64,000 nt of DNA from NCBI RefSeq assembly GCF_013409785.1, contig NZ_JACCBV010000001.1:1116001-1180000 (forward strand). Reading direction: 5' to 3'. A program made the translations under genes and the position numbers. Source of the DNA: Microbacterium immunditiarum. Its GTDB lineage: Bacteria > Actinomycetota > Actinomycetes > Actinomycetales > Microbacteriaceae. The notes below the pieces were generated by a model that saw only the letters and a program-made list of their open reading frames with translations, searched no databases and had not been told where the DNA came from. Numbering within the stretch: the stretch's first letter is position 1; each line of letters starts with the position of its first letter. Positions 35,778 to 44,745 of the stretch are shown piece after piece.

Positions 35778-36488
35778 TCAGCGGGCGCCGACGAGCGCGT
35801 TCTCCGCGGCCTTGACGATGACGTCGGCGACGGCCTCGGACTGCGAGATGTACAGCGCGTGGCTCGCACCCGGGACCACGGTGATCTCGGCGCCCGCGCG
35901 CTCAGCCATGTGCAGCAGCATCGCCTGGTCGAACGACTGGTCGTCGCCGGCGATCACGGCCCAGGTCGGCTTGTCGCGCCAGGCGGCGGTCTTCACGGGC
36001 GTGGCGAACACCGACATGTTGATCGGCACCTGCGAGTCGCGCAGGAACGCGGCATCCGCATCGCTCAGGTCGGCGGCGAAGCCGATGTGGAACTTCTCGA
36101 GGTTCAGGAACCCGAAGCCGTCCTCGACGGTGTCGATCGGGAAGTTGGGCGTCGGGGCGAAGCCCTCGTACTGCTGCGCGGTCGTCTGGCCTTCGTCAGG
36201 GACGAGCGCCGAGACGTAGACGAGCCCCGCGACCTTGGGGTGCGTGCCCGCCTCGGTGATGACGGTGCCGGCCCACGAGTGGCCGACGAGGATGGTCGGG
36301 CCGTCCTGCAGGTCGAGCACGCGCTTGGTCGCCGCGACGTCGTCCTCGAGCGAGGTCAGAGGGTTCTGGACGATCGAGACCCGGTAGCCGCGGCCGGTGA
36401 GGTTGTCGTACACCCGACGCCACCCGGAGCCGTCGGCGAATGCGCCGTGAACCAGCACGACGTTCGTGATGCCCTGGTCGTTGCTCAT
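35778..36488 (-). CDS. Alpha/beta-hydrolase (esterase EstC-like)
   Basis: A 236-residue alpha/beta-hydrolase. The N-terminal VVLVHGAFADGSGWR forms the oxyanion region, the nucleophile Ser is in GHSWAG, the acid is near IAGDDQS, and the His is in GASHALYIS. It resembles small esterases and haloperoxidase-like hydrolases often regulated by local repressors. ATG 36488 follows GAGAGAAG. A site related to the GntR palindrome lies 76 bp upstream, so the convergent GntR protein is a likely regulator. Confidence 0.88.
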   Translation of the reverse strand: MSNDQGITNVVLVHGAFADGSGWRRVYDNLTGRGYRVSIVQNPLTSLEDDVAATKRVLDLQDGPTILVGHSWAGTVITEAGTHPKVAGLVYVSALVPDEGQTTAQQYEGFAPTPNFPIDTVEDGFGFLNLEKFHIGFAADLSDADAAFLRDSQVPINMSVFATPVKTAAWRDKPTWAVIAGDDQSFDQAMLLHMAERAGAEITVVPGASHALYISQSEAVADVIVKAAENALVGAR

Positions 36489-36563
36489 GTTCTTCTCTCT
36501 TCCGATCACTGGTTGATGCCTGAACGAAGCGGGCCGATCCGATGGGCTGGCTCCGCCTGCTTG

Positions 36564-36579
36564 GCAATATATTGCATGC
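36564..36579. promoter_or_regulatory. Second copy of the GntR palindrome core
   Basis: GCAATATATTGCATGC matches 15 of 16 bases of GCAATACATTGCATGC at 35055-35070. It lies between the hydrolase start (36488, minus) and the small gene at 36643. The shared sequence suggests that the GntR protein controls the hydrolase as well as itself. Confidence 0.7.
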
Positions 36580-36642
36580 AGAACCCGGGGACGATACGCG
36601 GTATTCCCGTGCCTGCACAGGCGCGTACGGCATCATCGACTC

Positions 36643-36852
36643 ATGGCCACCCCACCCGACGGCTTCGACTTCTCGGTGCGCGGCGACAGCATCGAGATCC
36701 GCCACCACGGGCGGGTCGCCGCGACACTGCGTAAGGCGGCGGCGCAGAAGTTCCTCGCCGACGTCGAGCGCCAGGATCCTCAGCTCGTGATGGCGCGCGT
36801 CACGGGCAATTACAAGCGCGGGAACGAACGCCCGGCCTCGCGCCGCCGGTAG
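36643..36852 (+). CDS. Small conserved hypothetical protein
   Basis: A 69-residue basic protein (FSVRGDSIEIRHHGRVAATL, then VMARVTGNYKRGNER). Composition and codon use fit a real gene, and I recall similar short actinobacterial proteins, but no function is known. The Arg/Lys-rich tail suggests nucleic-acid or ribosome contact, which is only a guess. It converges on the VWA gene with a 6-bp gap. There is no clear ribosome-binding site. Confidence 0.65.
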   Translation: MATPPDGFDFSVRGDSIEIRHHGRVAATLRKAAAQKFLADVERQDPQLVMARVTGNYKRGNERPASRRR

Positions 36853-36858
36853 TCCGAG

Positions 36859-38901
36859 TCACCACCACCAGGAGCGGCCGCGGAGCATGTCGCCGAACTC
36901 CTCCGGAGTCCCGCGTCCGGTGTGCCGCGCGCCGAGGTAGCTGTCGACGACCGCCCGCCCGAGGTCGTTGAGCTCGGGCGCGACGACCTGGCCGCCAGCA
37001 CGCCGAGCGAGCGCGTCGATGAAGCGCGCCAGCCCCGGGTCGTCGCCCAGGCGGAAGAACGTGGTCTGCGCGCCGAGCCGCTGCACCGTGTCGAGCTCGC
37101 GGACGGTCGCTGCGACCGTGCGGGGAGACGGCGGGTACGCGAAGTGCGCGTTCCCCTCCTGATCGAGGTGCGAGGTCGGCTCGCCGTCGGTCACGATCAG
37201 CAGGACAGGCTGCGCGATCGGATGCTTCCTGAAGTGGCGCCCCGCGAGCATCAGCGCATGGTGGAGGTTGGTTCCCTTGTCCCACACCGCGTCCTTCGCG
37301 GTCAGCTGCTCGATGTCGATGACCTCGGCGTAGCGCGCGAACGAGATGAGCTGCAGCGTGTCGCCGCGGAAGCGCGTCGAGATGAGGTGGTGCAGCGCGA
37401 GCGCCGTGCGCTTCATGGGCACCCACCGGCCGTCCATCGCCATCGAGAACGACGTGTCGACGAGCAGCGCGACCGCGGCCTGCGTGCGCTGCTCGGTCTC
37501 GACGACCTCGACGTCGCTCGTGTCGAGGCGCACTCCACCCGAGGGGTCGCCGCGGTCGGCGACGGTCCGCAGCACGGCGTTCGAGATCGTCCGGGGGATG
37601 TCCCACGGCTCGGTGTCGCCGAACGCCCACTCGCGCGTCGCGCCCGTGCGGTCGCCCGCGGCGCCCGCGTTCCGGGTCTCGCGGCGGCCGGAGCGTCCCG
37701 TGCTGCGGGTCGCGACGTCGCGGAGCAGCGCGCGGCCGAGTTGGCGCATCGCGCGCGGCGTCAGGCGGAGCGACCCGTCAGACGCGCGCTGCAACATGCC
37801 GGTGTCCTTCAGCTCCTGCTCGAGGTCGCGCAGCGTACGCGCGTCGACGGCCGCCTGCTCGCCGATGAGTCGCTCGAGCGCATCGAGGTCGATGTCGTCC
37901 ATGCGCGCGCCGGGGTACGACTGGCTCAACTGGTCGGTGAGGGAGTCCAGATCCGACAGATCCTGCATGATACCGGTGGCCTCGCCGAGGCCGGTCGGCT
38001 CGTCGCCGGAGAACGAGGCCGATCCGGTCCAGTCCTCGCCCGGGCGCAGCGACTGCAGGTTGTCGTCGAGTCGCGCGAGCGAGCGCATGAGCTCGGGGGA
38101 GCCGAACGCCTGCTGCGAGAGGTTCATGAGCTCCTCTCGCTGCTCCGGCGTCATCGAGTTGAGCATGCGCTGCGCGGCCGCGGACCGCTCGGCGAGCGTG
38201 TCGAGCAGCTGATCGAGATTCTGCGGATGCTCCGGGAACTGGTCCCCGTGCTTCCGCATGAACTCGTCGAAGTCCTTTTGCGTGTCTTCGCCGAGCCGAC
38301 GCTTCTCGAGCAGATCGTTGAGGTCGTTCAGCATGTCGCGGATCGCCTGGCGGTCGGCATCCGTCGCGTTCTCGAGCGCGTTCTTGAGACCTGCGAATCG
38401 CTGGTCCAACAGCTCACGACCGAGCAGATCGCGGATGCGGTCGTAGTCGGCGCGCGCGCTCGGGCTCTGCCAGTCGTAGTCGGAGAGCTCGTTCACGGCC
38501 GCCGCCGTGCTCGCGGGCAGGTTCTCGAGCCGCAGCTCGGAGAACGCGCGAACATCGTCCTCGAGGTCGACGTCCTTGACGAGGTGCTTGCGCTCCTCGA
38601 GCACCGCCCGGTCGAGCAGCTTGCGGACCTCGTCGAGTGTGCCGTCGAGCCGATGCCGCCGCACGAGCTCCGCGCGTCGCTCGCGCACGCGACGTGCGAG
38701 GTCGTCGAGCCCCTGGAGATCGCGGCTTCCGCGTCGCAGGTACTCGCGCACCGCGTGCTCGGCCGACGTGCCCGACATGACGTCCTGGCCGATCGCCTCG
38801 AGCGCCTCGCGCACGCGCACCGGGGGAGCGAGCGGATCGCCGCCCGCGTATCGCCCGTACCGCGCGGTGTGCGCGGGCACGCGGTGGAAGCTCCGGACCA
38901 T
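36859..38901 (-). CDS. VWA-domain protein, partner of the MoxR-like ATPase
   Basis: A 680-residue protein. The N-terminal 400 or so residues are highly charged and helical (RELLDQRFAGLKNALENATD and similar), and the C-terminal part is a von Willebrand A domain with a MIDAS motif DTSFSM and later VTDGEP. In MoxR/VWA systems, ATPase and VWA proteins act together like chelatase subunits to insert metals or remodel protein complexes. The gene starts 39 bp after the ATPase gene. There is no signal peptide, so it is cytoplasmic. Confidence 0.88.
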   Translation of the reverse strand: MVRSFHRVPAHTARYGRYAGGDPLAPPVRVREALEAIGQDVMSGTSAEHAVREYLRRGSRDLQGLDDLARRVRERRAELVRRHRLDGTLDEVRKLLDRAVLEERKHLVKDVDLEDDVRAFSELRLENLPASTAAAVNELSDYDWQSPSARADYDRIRDLLGRELLDQRFAGLKNALENATDADRQAIRDMLNDLNDLLEKRRLGEDTQKDFDEFMRKHGDQFPEHPQNLDQLLDTLAERSAAAQRMLNSMTPEQREELMNLSQQAFGSPELMRSLARLDDNLQSLRPGEDWTGSASFSGDEPTGLGEATGIMQDLSDLDSLTDQLSQSYPGARMDDIDLDALERLIGEQAAVDARTLRDLEQELKDTGMLQRASDGSLRLTPRAMRQLGRALLRDVATRSTGRSGRRETRNAGAAGDRTGATREWAFGDTEPWDIPRTISNAVLRTVADRGDPSGGVRLDTSDVEVVETEQRTQAAVALLVDTSFSMAMDGRWVPMKRTALALHHLISTRFRGDTLQLISFARYAEVIDIEQLTAKDAVWDKGTNLHHALMLAGRHFRKHPIAQPVLLIVTDGEPTSHLDQEGNAHFAYPPSPRTVAATVRELDTVQRLGAQTTFFRLGDDPGLARFIDALARRAGGQVVAPELNDLGRAVVDSYLGARHTGRGTPEEFGDMLRGRSWWW

Positions 38902-38940
38902 CAGCGGAGCCTTCCGAGGCGCGCGGCGCGCGGCATCCGG

Positions 38941-40329
38941 TCATCCATACACGGTCTCTCCTGCGACGGTGTCCTTGCCGATGCGGCGCTCGAGGTAGAG
39001 CGACTCGAGCAGCAGCTCCATCGCGCCGGCGCGCTCGCTCGGTGTCTTCGCATCGAGTCGCCGTGCGGCCTCGTCGTACAGGTCGGACTCGCCGAGCACG
39101 GGCATCGCCGTCAGCACGTCCGCTGCCGAGACCTGCTCGCCCGTCATGACGGTCACGCCCTCGCGCAGCGCCTCGACGAGCACCGTGGAGTCGAGCCCGC
39201 GGAAGTAGGAGCGGGCGGTGTCGGCGACGGCGGTGCGCAGCAGGTGCTCGAGGATCGCGTGCTCGCGGCCCTCCTCACCGGTCTCGAACTCGATCTTGCC
39301 GCCGAGGACGTCGACGGCGGTCTCGAGGTCGACCGGACGCGCGACGGCGACCTCTTCGCGCTGCCGGGTCGCGCGGTGCAGCGCGGAGGCCGCGATGGTC
39401 TCGGCGCCCGCGATCGCGAACCGCGCGGACACGCCGGCCCGCTGGTCGACGGCCTCGGACTCGCGGAGGTTGCGGGTGAACCGGGCCAGCACCTCGAGCA
39501 GGTACCCGGGCACCTCGGCGACGAGATCGGCCTCCTGCCGGATCACCGCGATCTCCTCGGCGATCGTCAGCGGGTAATGCGTGCGGATCTCCGCGCCGAA
39601 GCGGTCCTGCAGCGGGGTGATGATGCGCCCGCGGTTCGTGTAGTCCTCGGGGTTCGCCGTGGCCACGACGAGCACGTCGAGGTCGAGGCGCAGGAGATAC
39701 CCGCGGATCTGGATGTCGCGCTCTTCCATGACGTTCAGCAGCGACACCTGGATGCGCTCGGCCAGGTCGGGCAGCTCGTTGATCGCGACGATGCCGCGGT
39801 GGCTGCGCGGAACGAGCCCGTAGTGGATGGTCTCCGGGTCGCCGAGCGACCGCCCCTCGGCGACCTTGATCGGATCGATGTCGCCGATGAGGTCGGCGAC
39901 GGACGTGTCGGGCGTCGCGAGCTTCTCGGCGTACCGCTCCGACCGATGCCGCCACGCGACCGGGAGGTCGTCGCCGAGCTCGGCGGCCCGACGGATCGAG
40001 ACGGGGGTTATGGGGTGGAACGGATGCTCCCCGAGCTCCGACCCCTCGATGACGGGCGACCACTCGTCGAGCAGCCCGACGAGGCTGCGCAGCAGCCGCG
40101 TCTTGCCCTGCCCGCGCTCACCGAGGAGCACGATGTCGTGCCCCGCGAGGATCGCGCGCTCGAGCTGCGGGATGACGGTCGTGTCGAAGCCGTGGATGCC
40201 CGGCCACGGGTCGCGGCCCTCGGCCAGCGCGGCCAGCAGGTTCTCGCGCAGCTCCTCGCGCAACGGGCGGAACGTGTGCCCTGACTCGCGCAGCTGTCCG
40301 GTCGTCGTGATCGCGGAAGGCGACGTCAT
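38941..40329 (-). CDS. MoxR/magnesium-chelatase-like AAA+ ATPase
   Basis: A 462-residue AAA+ ATPase. Walker A is GERGQGKT, Walker B is IVAINELPDL (Asn where Asp is common), and sensor 1 is VVATANPEDYT. The C-terminal domain is helical. It resembles the ChlI/BchI branch paired with VWA proteins. It forms a two-gene operon with the downstream VWA gene. The substrate of the pair cannot be told from this window. Confidence 0.9.
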   Translation of the reverse strand: MTSPSAITTTGQLRESGHTFRPLREELRENLLAALAEGRDPWPGIHGFDTTVIPQLERAILAGHDIVLLGERGQGKTRLLRSLVGLLDEWSPVIEGSELGEHPFHPITPVSIRRAAELGDDLPVAWRHRSERYAEKLATPDTSVADLIGDIDPIKVAEGRSLGDPETIHYGLVPRSHRGIVAINELPDLAERIQVSLLNVMEERDIQIRGYLLRLDLDVLVVATANPEDYTNRGRIITPLQDRFGAEIRTHYPLTIAEEIAVIRQEADLVAEVPGYLLEVLARFTRNLRESEAVDQRAGVSARFAIAGAETIAASALHRATRQREEVAVARPVDLETAVDVLGGKIEFETGEEGREHAILEHLLRTAVADTARSYFRGLDSTVLVEALREGVTVMTGEQVSAADVLTAMPVLGESDLYDEAARRLDAKTPSERAGAMELLLESLYLERRIGKDTVAGETVYG

Positions 40330-40416
40330 GACCAGAGATTAGGTCGACTGGGGGACATGAGGGGCCGGATAGGGGAAATCCTCATGATGGGATCGGTCGG
40401 CCGAGCGATCCCGTCG

Positions 40417-40448
40417 GGGGCGGAGACACCTGCCGGGGCCTCCGCCCC
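40417..40448 (-). terminator. Stem-loop after the GH16 gene
   Basis: Nine-base perfect arms, GGGGCGGAG (40417-40425) and CTCCGCCCC (40440-40448), around a 14-base loop, start five bases beyond the GH16 stop. No T-run follows, so it may mark the 3' end rather than act as a classic intrinsic terminator. Confidence 0.6.
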
Positions 40449-40453
40449 AGCGG

Positions 40454-42106
40454 TCACGGAATCGGCGTCAACTGGTCGGCAGTCGTGGCCGGCAGCTCGT
40501 AGACCCGAAGGTGGTCGATGTCGAACGATGCCGGCAGCTTGTCGGTCTCCTCGCCGTTGTGGCCGCCCCAGCGCCCGCCGAAGGCGTGGTTCAGCATGAG
40601 TGCGGCGGGGTTCGCGAGTGGACCGTCTGCGCCGGTTCCCGGAAGGCCCCAGCGGTAGCTCGCGCAGGCGAACCTCTCGCCCTCGACGTAGAAGCACACG
40701 CGGTCGGGGTACCACGCGGCGCCGACCTCGATCCACTGCGCCGTGATCGGGTCGGCGGCGTGCCAGTCGTGCCACTGCGTGTCGAATCCGACCGTGTCGT
40801 CGGGCGTCTCGCCGAGGACGTCTCCGTAGTCGAACCACGTGATCGGTCCGCACGCGTCCTCGCACAGGTAGTCGACGAGTCCCACGTGGAATTGACTGTC
40901 GAACTGCCCACCCGTCGGGAACGAGCCGTCGTTGTTGTACGGCCCTTCGTAGATGTCGATCTCCGGCGGCCAGCCGACCGGCGTGGTGCCGTCGCCGAAT
41001 CCGTTGATGAGCCAGAACGCGGGGAAGGTGCCGAGCACCTCGGGCGCCCGCACGCGCGCGGTCAGGTAGAGCGGCGCGTCCCACGTCGGCAGGAACTCCT
41101 GCTGCGAGCGGATCATCGCCGACTCGTACTGGAGCACGGGCGCCTCCTGGCGCGTGTGCGTCGCGAGCATCGACAGGTGGCCGCCGCTGACGACATGGGT
41201 CGGGTCGCCCTCGCTGTTGACGTCGCGGTAGACCTGCTCCTCCTGCGGAAGCTCCCACTCCGGCGCTCCGGGCGCGGGGCGGATGTCCCACCCGCCGAGC
41301 GTGTCGTGGAAGCCGTACGCGGGGTCGTAGGCGTTCGAGAAGTCGTACGTGTCGTCGCCGTTGTCGGCGACACCGGTGTTGGCCGAGATCTCGCCGATGC
41401 GCGTCTCGTACCAGGAGGCGATGTCGGACTCGCCCGCCGCGGCCGCCTTCTCGGCCTCGGACTTGTACTGGTTGAGCACACTCGTCGTCTTGTCCATCTC
41501 GACCTGCGTGAGCGGGGTGATGCGGTAGCACGCGGGATCGGCTGCAGCGAGCTCCTCCTGGGAGGGCTGCGACGTCGGTTCCCAGTACTGGTACCGGGTG
41601 CACCACCGGTCTCGGTCGAGCTCGTTGCCGGAGAACTCCTCGGCGAAGACGAGCGACGCCCCGTCGGGTGCACTGTCCGCGCCCTTGTTCGCGATCTTCA
41701 AGGTGAACGCTTCGACCGCGGCGGGAGGTCGCCCGGATGCGCCCCAGCCGCGCGCGACGAACGCGCGGGCGCCGTCGCGGAAGCCGGTCGTGTCGATCGT
41801 CACGGTCGCGGACCTTCCGTCGGCCGAGGCCGCGACCCTCGCGACCTCCCTGCCCTGTGAGGAGACCGTCACGCTCGCGAGGTTCTCGCCGGAGAAGACG
41901 AGGTCGGTCGAGCCCCACACCTTCGTGCGGGCTTCCGGGGATTCCAGCTCGAGCGTGACGCGCTCCTTGGGGCGGTGGGTTGCGGTGGCTGCGGATGCGA
42001 TCGCCGGTGTCGCCATCAGGATCGTCAGCGCGCCCGCGGCAGCGAGCGCGATGGTCCGGATGCGGCGACGACGATGGCGCCTGGTGTGAACCGGTTCAGT
42101 TTCCAT
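40454..42106 (-). CDS. Secreted GH16 endo-glycosidase
   Basis: A 550-residue secreted enzyme. After a basic N-terminus a signal peptide spans about residues 17-41 (LAAAGALTILMATPAIASAA). Residues about 45-140 form a beta-sandwich module and the GH16 domain follows, with catalytic E382-I-D384-I-Y-E387 (ExDxxE form) and FPAFWLINGFGDG before it. GH16 enzymes cut beta-1,3/1,4-glucans or galactans; the specificity is not readable. A large insertion (about 200-290) is unusual. A LacI operator overlaps the first codons, so the gene is under the locus repressor. Confidence 0.9.
   Translation of the reverse strand: METEPVHTRRHRRRRIRTIALAAAGALTILMATPAIASAATATHRPKERVTLELESPEARTKVWGSTDLVFSGENLASVTVSSQGREVARVAASADGRSATVTIDTTGFRDGARAFVARGWGASGRPPAAVEAFTLKIANKGADSAPDGASLVFAEEFSGNELDRDRWCTRYQYWEPTSQPSQEELAAADPACYRITPLTQVEMDKTTSVLNQYKSEAEKAAAAGESDIASWYETRIGEISANTGVADNGDDTYDFSNAYDPAYGFHDTLGGWDIRPAPGAPEWELPQEEQVYRDVNSEGDPTHVVSGGHLSMLATHTRQEAPVLQYESAMIRSQQEFLPTWDAPLYLTARVRAPEVLGTFPAFWLINGFGDGTTPVGWPPEIDIYEGPYNNDGSFPTGGQFDSQFHVGLVDYLCEDACGPITWFDYGDVLGETPDDTVGFDTQWHDWHAADPITAQWIEVGAAWYPDRVCFYVEGERFACASYRWGLPGTGADGPLANPAALMLNHAFGGRWGGHNGEETDKLPASFDIDHLRVYELPATTADQLTPIP
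42087..42098. promoter_or_regulatory. LacI operator 1 (within the GH16 start)
   Basis: TGAACCGGTTCA, a perfect 12-bp palindrome lying in codons 3-7 of the GH16 gene. Bound repressor would block initiation or elongation of that gene. Confidence 0.85.
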
Positions 42107-42157
42107 GCCACAGTTCGTACCACGCGGAGACCCTTGGGCGAGGAAGATGAGAGAACC

Positions 42158-42169
42158 TTAACCGGTTCA
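42158..42169. promoter_or_regulatory. LacI operator 2
   Basis: TTAACCGGTTCA differs from the locus consensus at one base. It lies midway between GH16 and the mannosidase start, probably at the GH16 promoter. Confidence 0.8.
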
Positions 42170-42212
42170 ACTTGATTGCGATGCGCGGTCCTGAGATCGG
42201 GGTCGTGCAATG

Positions 42213-42224
42213 TGAACCGGTTCA
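42213..42224. promoter_or_regulatory. LacI operator 3 and mannosidase promoter
   Basis: TGAACCGGTTCA sits just before a TATACT -10 box (42229-42234), inside the promoter of the GH2 operon. This is the standard place for a repressor to exclude RNA polymerase. Confidence 0.85.
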
Positions 42225-42264
42225 GTTCTATACTGTCGCGGACGCGCCGAGCACAGGAGCACGC

Positions 42265-44745
42265 ATGACGACACGAACCTCCATCCACGACGGCTGGCAG
42301 CTTCGGCTGGCGGACGACACGTCCGTCGAGCTCATTCCGGATGCCGTGCGGGCGGCGCTGCCCATCCCCGCCACGGTTCCCGGCACGGTGCACACGGATC
42401 TGCTGGCGGCGGGGCTCATTCCGGATCCGTACCTCGACCGCAACGAAGAGCTCGTGCAGTGGATCGGGCGGGTCGACTGGGTGTACGAGCGCACGCTCGA
42501 GCGCATGCCCGTCCCCGCCACCATCCTCTTCGACGGGCTCGACACCGTGGCGACCGTCACCCTCGACGACGAGATCCTGCTCGAGTCCCGGAACCAGCAC
42601 CGCCGCTACGAGGTCGACCTCGGCAGTCGCCTTGGCGCGGGGCCGGCGGTGCTCGGTATCCGGTTCGCGTCGGCCATGGTGTTCGGCGAAGCCGAGCGCA
42701 CCCGCCTCGGCGACTACCCGAGCCAGTACCCTCATCCGTTCAACTACCTGCGCAAGTCGGCGTGCAACTTCGGCTGGGACTGGGGGCCGACGCTCGTCAC
42801 CGCCGGGATCTGGCGCCCCGTCACCCTCGTGACGGGGGAGGGACAACGCATCGCGGAGGTGCTGCCGACGCTGACCGTCACGGGGTCGACGGGCCGTGCG
42901 GAGTTCGGCATCCGGCTCGCCGGGTCCGGCCGATGCAGTGCCGTGCGGGTGCGGGTGCGGGTCGGCCGCGAGGAGGTCGTGGCCGACGTCCCCGCCGGCG
43001 CGGACCGAGTCGACGTGGCCGTCGATGTCCCAGACGTCGAGCGCTGGTGGCCCATCGGCTTCGGCGAGCCGACCCTCCACTCCGCGGCGGTCGAGCTGAT
43101 CGACGACGGAACGGTCGTCGACGCGTGGCACGAGCGGGTCGGGTTCCGGGACATCCGGCTCGACACGATGCCCGATGCGGGCGGCTCGGAGTTCGTGATC
43201 GTCGTCAACGATGTGCGGATGCCCGTGCGCGGCGTCAACTGGATCCCCGACGACTGCTTCGTGCCGAGAGTCACCCCCGAGCGCATCGCGGAGCGGCTCG
43301 ACCAAGCGGTCGACGCGAACGTCAACCTCGTGCGGGTGTGGGGAGGAGGCGTCTATGAGAGCGCCGAGTTCTATCGCGCGTGCGATGAGCGCGGACTGCT
43401 CGTGTGGCAGGACTTCCTGTTCGCGTGCGCGACCTATCCCGAGGAAGAGCGGCTCGCGACCGAGATCGAGCACGAGGCGCGCGACAACGTGGCGCGGCTG
43501 ATGCCGCATCCGTCGCTCGTGCTGTGGAACGGCAACAACGAGAACTTCTGGGGTGTCCTCGACTGGGACTGGGGAGGCATCGGCGACAAGCCGTGGGGGC
43601 GGACCTACTACCTCGAGACCCTTCCGCGCGCTGTGGCCGACGTCGACCCCACGCGGCCGTACTGGCCCGGGAGCCCGTACGCGGGGAGCCCGGACCGGCA
43701 CCCGAACGACGAGGACCACGGACCGAGCCACATCTGGGACGTGTGGAACGAGCTCGACTACCCCGCGTACGCCGACCACCGGCCGCGGTTCGCCGGCGAG
43801 TTCGGGTGGCAGGGCCCGCCCACGTGGTCGACGCTCACACGCGCGATCCCGGCCCACCAGCAGTCGCTGGATTCGCCCGCGATGGCCTCGCACCAGAAGG
43901 CGAACGACGGCGCCGGCAAGCTCCTCCGCGGAGTCGAGCCGCACCTGCCCGCGCCGCAGACGCTCGAGGACTGGCATCTCGCGTCGCAGGTCGTTCAGGC
44001 GCGCGCGGCGGCGTTCGGCGTCGAGCACTTCCGCGCGCTGCGCCCCCGCTGCACCGGGACGATCGTGTGGCAGCTGAACGACTGCTGGCCGGTCGTGAGC
44101 TGGGCGGCGGTCGACGGCGACGGTCGCAAGAAGCCGTTGTGGTTCGCCCTGCGCGACGCGTACTCGCCGCGACTGCTCACCTTCCAGCCCGCAGGAGACG
44201 GTGTCGAGCTCGTCCTCCTCAACGACGAACCGGATGCGTGGACGCCGACGATCCGCGTCCGCCGCCTCGACTTCGACGGCGAGGTGCTCGCGGCGGGGGT
44301 CTGGTCCGCGCGTGTCGACGCGCTCGGAGCCTGGCGGATCAGCCTGCCCGAGGAGCTCGCCGTGGCCCGCGATCGCTCACGAGAGGTGCTCGTCGCCGAG
44401 GTCGGCACGGGAGGATCGGCTCCGCGGGCCTTGCGCTTCTTCGCCGAGGACCGCGACCTCGCGCTGCGGGACGACGCCCTCGACGCGCGTATCGTGAGCG
44501 CCGACGCCGACCGGGTCGTCGTCGAGCTGCAGGCCGACCGCCTCGTACGGGCGGCGTGCCTCTTCCCCGATCGGATCGCGCCGGAGGCCGAGGTCGACGA
44601 CGCCGTCGTGACGCTGCTCCCCGGCGAGACCCGCCGCATCACGGTTCGCGGCGTCCCGCCCGAGCGCGCGGGGGAGCTCGCCCGTCACCCCGTGCTGCAG
44701 ACGGTCGACGCGTTCGTGCGGCGGTCGGTCGGGGTCACGGCGTGA
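42265..44745 (+). CDS. GH2 beta-mannosidase
   Basis: An 826-residue cytoplasmic GH2 enzyme with beta-mannosidase features. Segments FGWDWGPTLVTAGIWRPV, RGVNWIPDDCF and VRVWGGGVYE are characteristic. The acid/base is E426 in WNGNNENFW and the nucleophile E512 in FAGEFGWQG. It removes terminal beta-mannose (or a related sugar) from oligosaccharides. ATG 42265 follows ACAGGAG. It heads a five-gene, mostly overlapping operon (aldolase, GH42, reductase, TIM-barrel protein). Confidence 0.93.
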   Translation: MTTRTSIHDGWQLRLADDTSVELIPDAVRAALPIPATVPGTVHTDLLAAGLIPDPYLDRNEELVQWIGRVDWVYERTLERMPVPATILFDGLDTVATVTLDDEILLESRNQHRRYEVDLGSRLGAGPAVLGIRFASAMVFGEAERTRLGDYPSQYPHPFNYLRKSACNFGWDWGPTLVTAGIWRPVTLVTGEGQRIAEVLPTLTVTGSTGRAEFGIRLAGSGRCSAVRVRVRVGREEVVADVPAGADRVDVAVDVPDVERWWPIGFGEPTLHSAAVELIDDGTVVDAWHERVGFRDIRLDTMPDAGGSEFVIVVNDVRMPVRGVNWIPDDCFVPRVTPERIAERLDQAVDANVNLVRVWGGGVYESAEFYRACDERGLLVWQDFLFACATYPEEERLATEIEHEARDNVARLMPHPSLVLWNGNNENFWGVLDWDWGGIGDKPWGRTYYLETLPRAVADVDPTRPYWPGSPYAGSPDRHPNDEDHGPSHIWDVWNELDYPAYADHRPRFAGEFGWQGPPTWSTLTRAIPAHQQSLDSPAMASHQKANDGAGKLLRGVEPHLPAPQTLEDWHLASQVVQARAAAFGVEHFRALRPRCTGTIVWQLNDCWPVVSWAAVDGDGRKKPLWFALRDAYSPRLLTFQPAGDGVELVLLNDEPDAWTPTIRVRRLDFDGEVLAAGVWSARVDALGAWRISLPEELAVARDRSREVLVAEVGTGGSAPRALRFFAEDRDLALRDDALDARIVSADADRVVVELQADRLVRAACLFPDRIAPEAEVDDAVVTLLPGETRRITVRGVPPERAGELARHPVLQTVDAFVRRSVGVTA

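Noticed and set aside
36922..40284. 1120-codon plus-strand frame opposite the VWA and MoxR genes
   Set aside because: It is antisense to two clear genes and consists of Arg/Leu/Val/Glu-rich sequence with no domain.
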